64,000 nt of DNA, from NCBI GenBank assembly GCA_914767715.1, contig OU612066.1, positions 32,462,283 through 32,526,282 of the forward strand, written 5' to 3'. The notes under the pieces are model-generated. The model searched no databases and had not been told where the DNA came from. It saw only the letters and a program-made list of their open reading frames with translations. Both the position numbers and the translations under genes were made by a program. Shown one piece after another: positions 50,492 through 60,524 of this stretch (within the stretch, counting starts at the first letter, position 1; each line of letters opens with the position of its first letter). This stretch comes from Membranipora membranacea. Lineage: Eukaryota > Bryozoa > Gymnolaemata > Cheilostomatida > Membraniporidae.

Positions 50492-50821
50492 GTCCTGTCA
50501 AATATACCAAATATAGTGAAGCACTTGAATGGGCCAGGATCTCATGATTTGATGTATGCAATATCTCAAACATGCGGAGGGATAGGATCATTGGCTGGTC
50601 CACCGCTTGTTACACGCCTTGAAAAAACCCTACCGCCGAATACATTTCTTTTCATCCGGAGGTTCACTAGCCAGTTTCCTTCTTTGCTCATTTTAGTAGT
50701 TGTTAAAAGAAATGCTTGGCAACCCTTTGATGAAACTTCAATTGTTGATATATCACATTGCAGAAAAACCGCTGAGGCAAGCCTGCAAGAGATATCCTTT
50801 TTTATTAATATGGCATGCTGA

Positions 50822-51540
50822 TGTTGGGCATGTTGGGCATCTCCAATGAATATCTGACAAAATCTCACAGATCATCAATCTCATTTGTTCTGCTTGATCT
50901 AATGATAAGACCCTTTTTATTAGGGAATAACTATTTTAATAAGCTTCATCTCTACTGCAGGTGGTGGGGTCATTTCTAGTTTATTATTGAATATCTCATT
51001 TTCATGTCTCAGTTTCAGTCTATCTAAGAGGCAAGTAGATAACTCAGATCAAGTCATAACAGGATAGTCAATGATCCTCTTTTTATTAATATTCCACTAA
51101 ACTTGAGTTGTCGACAAAGAAAAACAAATAAAAGTGAAGTGGAATGAATTGAAAAGTTATTTGCATATGAAAGTGCACAAGTTGACAAGTTCCAGGTGAG
51201 TCATTCTCCGGGACAGACCTGATATGAGCAGCTCAAAATCAATGAGAAAAACGAACAAGTCCCATCATCTTGACATTCAGACACTGAAAACTCAGAATTC
51301 GTTTTTGGCAAATGAGAAAGATACACGACGTTCATAGTTTTGAATGTATACGCATGTACTTATAATATCGTGCCTTGACTAGGTAATATGAAACTGTTAA
51401 ACTAGTAATCCAACAACCGGTGACACTTGAGTTGCTTCCCAAGCATATCATCAGAGTCTCTCGTGCGCCTGGAGGCTAGTACCCTGAAGTAACAGGTCCC
51501 TGTAGTACGAGAGAAGTTATTGCTGCCATACTTTGGTGAT
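50822..51540. other. region between pseudogene copy C and FKBP3
   Basis: No exon recognised. Copy C and FKBP3 are convergent, so this is the shared 3' region. Confidence 0.6.
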
Positions 51541-51546
51541 AGCAGC

Positions 51547-51556
51547 TTTATTTATT
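51547..51556 (-). terminator. poly(A) signal(s) for FKBP3
   Basis: Two overlapping minus-strand AATAAA hexamers (plus-strand tttatttatt) lie about 70 nt beyond the FKBP3 stop codon, a normal distance for a short 3' UTR. Confidence 0.65.
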
Positions 51557-51623
51557 TACATCATTGTTAGAGAAGAGATGACTGATAACTGAGTAGATGA
51601 CTGTGAAGTAGAGATCACAGTCA

Positions 51624-54368
51624 TCATTCGATCGCCATCAGTTCGACTTCAAATATCAGCCTGGCATTCGGTGGTATTCTGGGAGAGTGATCATGTAAGG
51701 CAAAATATTATCTTGAACTATGTCGTACTACATGAACAACTAGCAGTGACATGGTAGTGAAAAGCAACAAACAAAAAACGCAGCTGGAGTAAAAGGGGGG
51801 GGGGGGGGTAGTGGTGGTCAGCTAGTCGGGGTCAAACACAGGTTTGGAAATTCCCAACCCCATGGTTCATAGTTGTTATCAAAGGTTTGGTAAGATCATT
51901 TGTTTATGGCACTACTACAAAGCTAAAGCATTCTTGGTCACCAGTGAGTGATATTGTATGTGTTGCAGGAGTGAAAAGGATACTTTCCCTCGTGACCTCG
52001 TTTACCATAAGCCCATTCAGGCTCAATAGTTATCTGTGCTTTCTCTCCCAGGCTCATTGTCAACAAAGCTTCATCCCACTGTAACAACAAAACATGTAAA
52101 TTGTAATGAATTGATACAGAAACTGTTGGTAACATCATAAAATCTGACAGTACCCATAGTCAGTAACCTGTCTTAAGTCATAGACCTCAAGAATACTCTC
52201 ATGTGGTTTGAGATTATCCACCCTTTAATTAGCAGCGTTAGGACAACTCCATAAACAGTTAGAATGTAGAAATAGATATAGATCAAATGAATTCAACACT
52301 CATCGATTGATAAGATGACCAAGAGCACATTGCATAACACTGTGGTAAGTCTCTGATGTATACAAAAACTTTACACTTTTGGAACACTGTTGATACACCA
52401 TTATTAGCTTGGCAAGGCTTCAAAACCAACAAAGTGATGCATTAGGAGGTTATCCTCAAATCTCAGAAAAGGCTTGGTAGCACCAAGAACCTTCAACACA
52501 ATTCAGAAAAGAATCATTATCCAACACCAAACCATTTACAGCATCACAAAAACAAACTTACCCCTCGAATGACTAAACCTTTTCCTACTTTGAAGGCTAA
52601 TGGTTGGATCTTTCCTCTTCTTTGTGCTACAAGATACAGACATGATTTGATATTAAAAACAACCTGCGGGAAACAACGGAACAACCAATATCTTACTTAT
52701 TTCATAGGGCAAACAAATCCCTTCGTAAACACAAATGATCAATTAAGCTTACAACTAATAAAGAAAAATGTTCCAAAGTGCTGCATGTACTCAATAATAT
52801 TGCTGAAGCTACAGACAAGTCATGAAATTTTGGAGTTGCTTCCCTTTTTATGAACTTATCAGAGAGCGTATAACTAAATCTACTGAAATGTAGACAGAGG
52901 GGGACATTTACTGACAGCCTCCCTGTTGACAGTCATGTAATGTATGTGTCATATTGTAGATGTCTAGCCTGACATACCATGAATGTTAGTGTCAAACACA
53001 GTTCCGTTCTCAAGTGTTCCTTTGTAATAAACTTTAACAACGTCTCCTTTCTTAGGGAAATCTATCTTATTACCCTTCTTCATCACTGCCTTTTTGTATT
53101 TTGGAGCTTCCTGCAATAAAGATATCATCAGCCATTCTGTCCAACGCAGCGGTCTTTGGCTCATACTACAATTGCTAGTCTAACTTAACTTCACCAAAGC
53201 AATTTTGGGCATAATTATGAACTCAAATTGTCATGGCTGACTCCACAACTATAGCCATGTGGTTAACTTCAGGTTCTCATAACAGAATCAGCAATTTGTT
53301 ATAAGTAAACCTGCTTTGTTTGTATTGAATTTGTTTCTTTACCAACTGGATTTTGTTCACCTAATGTACTATGATCAAAGTTTAACGAGCGACTGATAAA
53401 TTCAAGTTCACACTTGATATTAATATAACCTTACATTAAGATCTAGAGCAGCAGCTTTTTCTGTTACTTTCTCTACAGAAGTGTCACCTGCTCCGGCAGC
53501 AGGCTTAGCTGCCTCATCAACCTCTCCTTCCTTTCTGAAGTCCTGCAATCACATTGTCAGTATTACTGTAAAACTGTATAGCCAATTAGTAATGTTGAGC
53601 TTATAATTGAGGGGGCTTATCAACTAGATCATATTGCAGGACACCTCCGCCTCTAGATTGACAACACCTAATATTTCTGCTACTATTACCAAGTTGGTGT
53701 AGTCAAAAATCACTGAGACAGTTTCAGCAGTATTCAGTCAGTAAAGGAATACATGTTTTAGTGAAACATCCAAATGAACTATATCCTAATAGTTGCAAAA
53801 TATTTTTTATAGTATTCATAGTATGTTTCAAAAACCCCATTCTTGACTCATACTTCCATGCTTTATGGATCATAAACATTTCTACATTTTGAAATCCAGT
53901 AAGAGCTCCAACAAAGTTCCTACCTTACTCTCACACAACTCCAGATACGCATTAACACAGTCATCTCTAGACTTGACCTTAGCAATATTCTTCAGTGATC
54001 CTTTCAGCTTACGCTCAGCCAAGAACTGGAAAAGGACGTATAGAAAATATCAGCAGGCAGATTATCAACTGAGACAATTTCATACATTAAACTCAAACTG
54101 ACGCTTGTTGGCAAGGAGACTTTGATCAAGTAGTGGTCAGTTTGCCGTTTAAGTCCTGCAATTCTGAACCAAAATCCATGAATAGCAAATAAAGTTTCAC
54201 AATAATTTTTGTTTAGTTGTCCTGGCATCGATTCAGAATTCTAATACAATTTCAATACTACCGTACTGCAAACGAGGCATGCTCCTGAAGCCAAGATATT
54301 ATATCTTTCTTTCCAACAGTGTCAGAATTGACCTGTTCCTCTGTCCAAGGTAGTTCTGGGGCGGACAT
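51624..54368 (-). CDS. FKBP3: FKBP25-type peptidyl-prolyl isomerase, seven exons, complete
   Basis: Minus-strand exons are 54368-54267, 54025-53924, 53542-53435, 53110-52978, 52626-52562, 52078-51984 and 51678-51624. Phases all fit, giving 219 codons plus stop (vertebrate FKBP3 is about 224). Residues 1-68 form the N-terminal helical domain (KKDIISWLQEHASFAFLAERK...) that in FKBP25 binds nucleic acid. Residues 69-104 are an acidic/Ala-rich linker (exon 3). Residues from about 105 are the FK506-binding PPIase domain, with GDVVKVYYKGTLENGTVFDT, PLAFKVGKGLVIRGWDEALL and EPEWAYGKRG...KIPPNARLIFEVEL. The active-site Tyr, Phe-Asp, Val-Ile, Trp and Tyr positions of FKBPs are all present. It should catalyse prolyl cis-trans isomerisation, probably in the nucleus. 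The basic insert that follows the FDTN strand in vertebrates is short here (AQRRGKI). The start ATG matches the conserved N-terminus (PELPWTEEQV). A G14 tract lies in intron 6. Confidence 0.96.
51795..51808 (+). repeat. poly-G homopolymer (G14)
   Basis: Fourteen consecutive G in intron 6 of FKBP3, which is C14 in the sense of the transcript. Confidence 0.9.
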
Positions 54369-54487
54369 GTTTTCACTGCAAATATTAATTATTTTTTAAT
54401 TACCAGTGTACATAAATGATATATATTATAATACTATATTAAAAAAGGTTGATTAAAATCAGATGACATATCACACGCCACATCCCG

Positions 54488-54695
54488 AAGCATGGGCGGC
54501 GAAATACTAGTTGCCTTAGGGGCTAGGCTGCAATATCTGCGCCCATTTGCTCTCAGTTTGCAGGCAGGTCGGAGCACACCTGGGGGTCCAACCAAACCCC
54601 AGCAGTCAGTAGACTTCAGTGGGATTCGAACCCACGACCTTCAACATTTGCATGCTGAAGGGACGGCGCTCTAACCAACTGAGCTACCTCCTACT
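54488..54695 (-). mobile_element. tRNA-derived SINE (probable)
   Basis: On the minus strand a tRNA-like head (about 54695-54612) has a clear A box (tagctcagttggttagagcg), a D arm (gctc/gagc), an enlarged anticodon-arm loop (ccttca...tgaagg) and a perfect T arm (gtggg ttcgaat cccac). The acceptor stem does not pair. A non-tRNA body follows to about 54488 (ctgctggggtttggttgg... gcccatgcttcgggatgtgg). The layout fits a SINE just upstream of FKBP3. The 3' tail and target duplication are not evident. Confidence 0.65.
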
Positions 54696-56093
54696 CCTAC
54701 CTCCTATATATTCCACTTGTTCATCACAATTACATCCCAATGTTTGTCTACTCATGACAATCTAGATGAGAAGGTACAGCTGCCTGTTGTGGAGTGATGG
54801 GGTGTAGTCGGCACGCTGACTCTTGTAATAACACTTAGCATAGCCTACATGCAAGCTTACTAATCACATACTAGTCAGCACTTCCCGGAGGCAAAAGTGG
54901 CAACATTATAAGGTGATATGAACTGAACACAGACCTACAATTCTCATTTATGTAATTAATCTGACTGAAGCTTAGTTGATTCAAGTAAAATCAAGAAAAC
55001 TATCTTAAATGTGGCATGGCACGGAGAGGCATTGTAAGCATTATTATTTATTATCTAATTGCTGCTCCATTGCCACTGACACTTCTTGGCCCTATCAATC
55101 TACTGCTCTAATACAACAACATAACTACTCATGACTTTGCCAAGCTTGCTTGTTAGTAGAAACAATAAATAAGAATGGATAATTATAATGACGATACAGG
55201 CGGAGTATCTCGACCTAGATAATAAAGCTGGTAGTGGTTGTCAGTGAAAGGAGTTATTTCTTTGTTAGTTGTCTGCCACTCATGCAGGAGGGGATGGGCA
55301 TGTCAGTTAAGATCCTTCAACCATAGAATTAGGACTGCATTTCCTGACTTTGGGATTTGATGAGTGGTTGCAAGGAGTAAACTCCTTGATTGATGGGGGT
55401 GGGAAGGATAAAGCTTTCAGTTTCTCAGCAGTTACCCAAGGCCAAAGACAGACAATGCAGAAATCTTATGCATTCAACAAACTAAACTTAATGAATCCAC
55501 TGACTGACTATCTATTATTATTATGCAGCAATGCAGAGCAAGCCTTCATTTCCGTGTGGGACTAATAAGTTTGATAAATAAGTAAGTAAGCAAGTATAAA
55601 TAAATATTCATTCATCAGAAATTCATCATCGTGACTTTTTTTTTATTTTAACATATATATATATATATCAATAATTATTTCATCAATAATCATGCCTTCT
55701 TTGTTCACTATCAGGCACATGAGGAAGACAAGTTGCTGATTAGAGAAACCCATATTTCTTTGAAGTACTCACAAGTTAGAATTTTGGTGACCTGAAACGT
55801 TTTTCTATCTCAGCTACTTTTTATTTTTTCATTCACGAGGTGATTTAGTCTAGGTTTCTTCCTAAATACTTCATATTATCATATTGAGTAGTATTACATG
55901 CTGTCTGATACTCAGACTTTTATCACGTGATAGGTCACATGGTTTCAAGATGTCTGCCCCCATGAACACATTTGTGGTCTGAAAGTAAAGAATCATAAAG
56001 TCAGTTACATTAAATAAGGAAAATGGCTACATTTACCAGCTCCCTGTCAAGACCCACGGATTCTTATGCTCGATATTTTCAGTCTACATCATT
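54696..56093. other. intergenic, no gene recognised
   Basis: 5' flank of FKBP3. A (TA)n run lies at about 55652-55668. The ORF at 55350-55565 has no family pattern. Confidence 0.5.
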
Positions 56094-56102
56094 TGGGATA
56101 TG

Positions 56103-56594
56103 ACTTACTGGTCACTTCACCTCAACACATACATCAAACACATACTATACAATGCACCAAAGAAGAGCCGCCTACTGGCATATACCAGCCTATGTCGCCC
56201 AATACTCGAATACGCTGATACAGTCTGGGACCCAATGCTCAACAAGGACATTGAATCAATAGAAATGATTCAACATCGAGCTGTCAGGTTTATCAGCTGC
56301 CTAAAAGGAAGAGAAAGCGTTACCGAGGCCAGCTCTGAGCTAGGCCTCCAAACACTACAGAACAGGAGAAGAAATCACAGGCTAACCCTTCTGATGAAGA
56401 TCCTTCAAGAAGAGGAGCAACACAGCTCACTAGCTCTCGCATATGATGAAGTATCAAACGACAAACAGAACATGACGATGAAAACAAGATCTACCACCAG
56501 AGGCAAACTCAACTCTGTATATGCATCTACAAAAGTCTACTACGGAAGTTTCCTTGCGAGGACAATCAGGGACACCAAGGGTACCACAAGTTAA
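56103..56594 (+). mobile_element. LINE RT C-terminal fragment (second family)
   Basis: The frame of about 163 codons contains LAYTSLCRPILEYADTVWDP, then IESIEMIQHRAVRFI, then a Leu-rich RRRNHRLTLLMKIL and TRSTTRGK. This is the standard 'Y.slvrP.LEYas.vWdP....i..iE.vQrrA.Rfi' tail of jockey/CR1-type LINEs. It differs in sequence from the fragments at 16.2 and 31.2 kb, so it is a separate family. The catalytic core is absent. Confidence 0.8.
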
Positions 56595-56751
56595 ATCCAA
56601 AGACAGCATCTAGCTGGAAATAAAGTGATGACTGACAACACTAAACAGCATACAGCTGTAACCCCCGTTAACCATTAAACACACTGTTAATCATGAGGCA
56701 CTCCTTTAACTTTTAGTTCCTGAGTGTACGAAGTCTTCAAAGGTATTCAAA

Positions 56752-57033
56752 GGTATGTCTTCTCTCAAAGCTCTTCAACCACTGGATGACCGCCGTAAGT
56801 GTAGGCGACTGCAGGTCTTTCGCACCTACCACTTTAATGCTCCTCACATCATCAATGAGCATGTGTCTAGATCAACACACCACTCCAGCAGACGCCATGC
56901 ACAGCAGTATTTCATTCCATCTACCAACACTCTGCACTATCGCCGGTTCTTTTTTGTTAGAACTGCCAAAGACTGGAACTGTCTACTGCCTGGTTGCCCA
57001 CTGTTAACAGCCCCTGCCCCGAACCCCGGTTAG
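56752..57033 (+). mobile_element. LINE ORF2 C-terminal tail fragment
   Basis: The open frame shows LQPLDDRRKCRRLQVFRTYH, then STHHSSRRHAQQYFIPS and YRRFFFVRTAKDWNCLLP. This is the typical extreme C-terminus of LINE ORF2 ('L..RR...RL..f.k ... R.sr ... yy..SFfprTi.dWN.LP'). It follows the fragment at 56103-56594 but does not join it in one protein, so it may be another insertion. Confidence 0.7.
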
Positions 57034-57240
57034 ATGTAAAGCTGTTCCTTATTGGTTTACCGGTAAATGACCTGGAAACGTAAAACGATTCATGAGTTTT
57101 TAACGTTCCTGAAGTCACGACGCTGAAGTCGGCGCTAGGAGCTAAGAATCATCAGGTGAGACATCAGGTGAGACAACACTCTTCTTTCTTCCTAATTTTC
57201 CAGACCATAGAATAGATAGTTATATGTACAGCAGAAGAGG

Positions 57241-57299
57241 AGATCAGAAGATTCAACAAGATGAATGGGCATGGCATTCATCTTGAATCTTCTGATCTC
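57241..57299. repeat. 59-bp hairpin
   Basis: agatcagaagattcaacaag-atgaatg and catt-catcttgaatcttctgatct pair nearly perfectly around ggcatgg. A third partial arm (ccattcatcttgaattct) occurs at about 57333-57350. Confidence 0.85.
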
Positions 57300-57383
57300 T
57301 CCTTCTCTACCTCAGACCATGTCCATTCATCTTGAATTCTACTGTAACTGTAACCCATGAGGGAGTTCATTGCTGTAGCCAAT

Positions 57384-57488
57384 GGCCATGGGCCCCTGGG
57401 ACTTACATGCCTTACTTTGTCAATGTCCACCAGAGTGGTTGATACTGGACATTGGCAAAGTAAAGCATGTCAGTCCCATGCCCATGAA
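57384..57488. repeat. 105-bp inverted repeat
   Basis: The arms ggccatgggcccctgggact...acatgccttactttgtcaat and attggcaaagtaaagcatgt...agtcccatgcccat are imperfect reverse complements around a ~25-bp centre. It lies just downstream of the 57241 hairpin and LINE tail; perhaps a MITE or structured 3' remnant. Confidence 0.75.
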
Positions 57489-60400
57489 GAAGAGATTGGT
57501 GGGCAAATGTAGAATGTCTTGACAAGTTTCTTGTGGATCATGTAAATAGAGGATGGAGATTCCCAATCTAGCAACCATTAGTCTTTCAGCTCACCCTGTC
57601 ACTATGTATGTATTCGAACAAGCCTATGTATCAGATCGAACCATTTTTATTTCAGATGAGTGGCTCAATGCACCAAGGAGTTACTCCTTGAATGTACAAT
57701 GCCATACAAAGCTTATCGGATTGTATGGGTCTATCTGCAAATTCCACAGAGATCTGCTAGGTTTGTGTTCCAATAAGTAGAGAGCATGTTCATGAGGCAG
57801 AAGAGAGAAAGATTGTATGTAATGGCGTGAGAGAGATCAAATGGTGCAGGTAAGGTCATATGCAAATGTCATATACATACTTTGTTATTATTAAACTGTT
57901 TTGAGATTAACCTGGAGTTTGGAGCTAGCTTGTTATAGCCTACGGTCATTATTACAACTTGTCATGACTACCTGCAGCTATGATAAATATTGATTGCTTT
58001 AGAAATCCAGTCATCATGCCATGAAAACAAATCTAACTATGATCCCTATATGAAGTAATGAAATATGGCCAGTGATTCTCATCACTTTACTAAACAATCG
58101 GTCCAAAAAACCTACCTAATACCACTTTACATCGATGAGTATAACCTAGCTACTTTTTTGTACCAAATGTCTGCATTGTGGTAACAGGCAACTTTCTATG
58201 CATAACAGTTTAATTGTTACAGCCAAAGCTAGAGGGTTGACCTGCACATACATAAAGCTACTGAAATTTCATTATCATAGTCTCCATTGTTTATTTTAGA
58301 TGAATAGCTCCGTATATTAGGACAGAAGAGTCAGATGTAAGCCATCTACTGGATATGTGTGTCATGTCTGCAATGCCTAACCGCATATCTCACTACTTGC
58401 GACACAAAGGAGGTAAGCATGTCTGTCAAGGTGTTTTTGTTCCAATTGTTCCAATCTACAAGATGAAAATGGTTCTCTTGTAACATCTTCAAGGGGAATT
58501 TTGACTATTCACATATACAGCACTCTGCTACTGTTGTTATTTGAAACACAACACCTAACCCAACCCGTATTTGAGAGTTGTCTTCCTTTTGTGATTACTT
58601 CAAGGAGGGGACAACTATGCAAACAACAAACACCAAAATCTGAATAAAAGTGAATATCAAATATATTAATATGTCTGTTTTGCAATTGAATTGAAAGGTA
58701 TTATTAGGTTATTTCCATTTCGGTGATATGAAACCTGGATCAATGTAAGTCAAATCTGAGATAAGTATCTGTTGTTATTCGTAACCAAAGTTATTACCGG
58801 CCAGACGATATCATTCCTGTTCTTGATTGTAAAGGTTAAGCTCACAAACTCCTTATTCCTGATTTATATACAAGCCTCACTTCCTTAATATCTTACTTAT
58901 CTGTCAGAGTGTATATTCGCTAGTCAGCATACTTCACAGCTATTCCATATAAAAATATTTTGTTATTATGTGAAACCAACCAAAATAACGATGTCATTTT
59001 TTAGTCACGGCAAACTCCTAAAACCTAGCTACATCTATTTTAATCAAATCATACGATGCAAAGAATAGCAATGGGAAACACCTTGAAATTAAATTTCACA
59101 AGTTTCAATGTACTTGCAGGGACCTTGGAAGATATCAACAGCTTGGCAGTCAAGTAGGACCCATTGAGCTAAACAACAATAGAAAGGAATTGTGGTGGGT
59201 GGCTAAGAAATATAAAGAAATATGTAATTCCACATGCGTGCATTGTGCAATGTGGCTATAACATAACATAGCAAAGTCGACGTTCAACATGCATTATCAT
59301 CTAGTTGTTTGATCTGTAGGTATCAAGTTGCCCGTTCATATTTTCCACATATCCTCTCACAAATACCAGTGCTTTTCCTTCATTGTCAATCATTTTAAAA
59401 TTTAAATAATTTAGTGAATGGGAATGACACCCTGCATTTATGAGCGTGTTTGTTTTGTATACAAATTGTATTATACAGAACTAAAAAAAAAAACAAAAAG
59501 ATGAATCCACTAAATGTGCATATCGCATATTGCAATATTGCATCATGGTTACCAATGGTGTTACAGATGTTCATATCGCACGGTAATACCTAGATAAAGT
59601 TTGAGCTAATTTGCCTTCATCAGGAGTTTCTTCCCCTATCCTGTCTGGCAGATAAATTCAGTAGCTCCAAATTTCCGAGTCGGAAGAACAGTAAAACTTT
59701 GAAGCTGCCTCAGCGATTAGACACTACCACAACTTAATTTAAGATTACCTCCCCTAGATTGATGTGTTTATGAAGAACTGACTTCTACCAAAGTCACTCA
59801 TCGAGACATTTTTGAAGCATCAATTGAATAGATGCTACTTAGTTCACACTTAATCTGGATAATACCAAATAAACTGTAGTCACATAGAACTATCATTTCA
59901 ATGATATGGGACTGTGTAGGTCTTGTAGTTTGGTAAAGTTTCCTATTGATGATTACGGCTGTCTCAAATTTGTTTATTTGTGACGCCAGAAACTGGCCTC
60001 TTTCATTTGAAACTTCTGAATAAAACATGTTCTATATTTTGATCCTGTCAGCTTTTGGCGTTTCTCACAGTCTCTCACAGTTAGATCCGGTGGGATCTGT
60101 AGAATTATTACATCACAGTTATTTTTATTGTCTAATACCGATCATGTTTCACTGATGCGTCTTGATCTGCTTGTTTATGATCTGCTGGTTATTCTGCTGT
60201 TATAAATGATGTACCATGAGGCCTTGTGGACTTGTCTGGCCTATGTTAAATTAGCTTAGTGTATACAGCTTATTTGTAAACAGCTCTGCACTGCTCACCC
60301 CCTTCTGGGTTTCATTAGATGCTCAGTGCTGAAGGCCATTATTGTGATTGACTGATCAAACCAGCCAATCACGTATGCCCTATAATTAACTACAGACATC

Positions 60401-60524
60401 AGTTGCCGCGATTTGTTCATCATCGCAGCTATCTTGCCAGTCAGCATGTCATTAGTATTGTTCATTTGGGGCATTGTCGCTAGCTAAGGGTGTAGGCTCA
60501 CATAATTTTGCTGTTGAGTAAAAC
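57489..60524. other. intergenic, 5' flank of the lectin-like gene
   Basis: No exon recognised with confidence. A short ATG-led frame ending in a gtaagc donor near 58370-58416 is too small to support. No clear TATA box within 100 bp of 60525. Confidence 0.45.

Larger units (their letters stand above)
45177..50821 (+). pseudogene. SLC16-like MFS carrier, copy C (pseudogene)
   Basis: The four-exon plan of copies A and B is recognisable. Exon 1 starts at 45177 (HSWLVLSVVFLTNIL), but its 3' end after GWIG is deleted and the TTCT|GTAAGT donor is gone. Exon 2, 47885-48004, is 120 nt against 144, an in-frame 8-codon loss that removes the GARRT loop. Exon 3, 48840-48988, is intact at 149 nt (YFNKQ...IQGVG). 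Exon 4 starts at 49616 and is hit by a 1-nt frameshift near 49940 (just before MAGIN). It also carries a 383-bp transposon insertion at 50109-50491 and a pair of compensating frameshifts near 50650-50695, where the FSSGGSLASFLL-type segment falls out of frame. The frame after the insertion ends at 50821. It cannot encode a carrier. The large introns also hold a TIR element at 45914-46250; the rest of intron 1 (to 47884) shows no exon. Confidence 0.9.

Noticed and set aside
50566-50868. 100-codon minus-strand ORF
   Set aside because: Antisense to the last exon of pseudogene copy C, whose sense frame matches the carrier family.
54612-54695. Functional tRNA gene on the minus strand
   Set aside because: Good D and T arms, but the acceptor stem does not pair and the anticodon loop is enlarged; better explained as a SINE head.
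56103-57033. One continuous LINE ORF2 C-terminus
   Set aside because: The two frames are separated by stops and non-coding sequence and each carries its own C-terminal-type segment, so they are listed separately.
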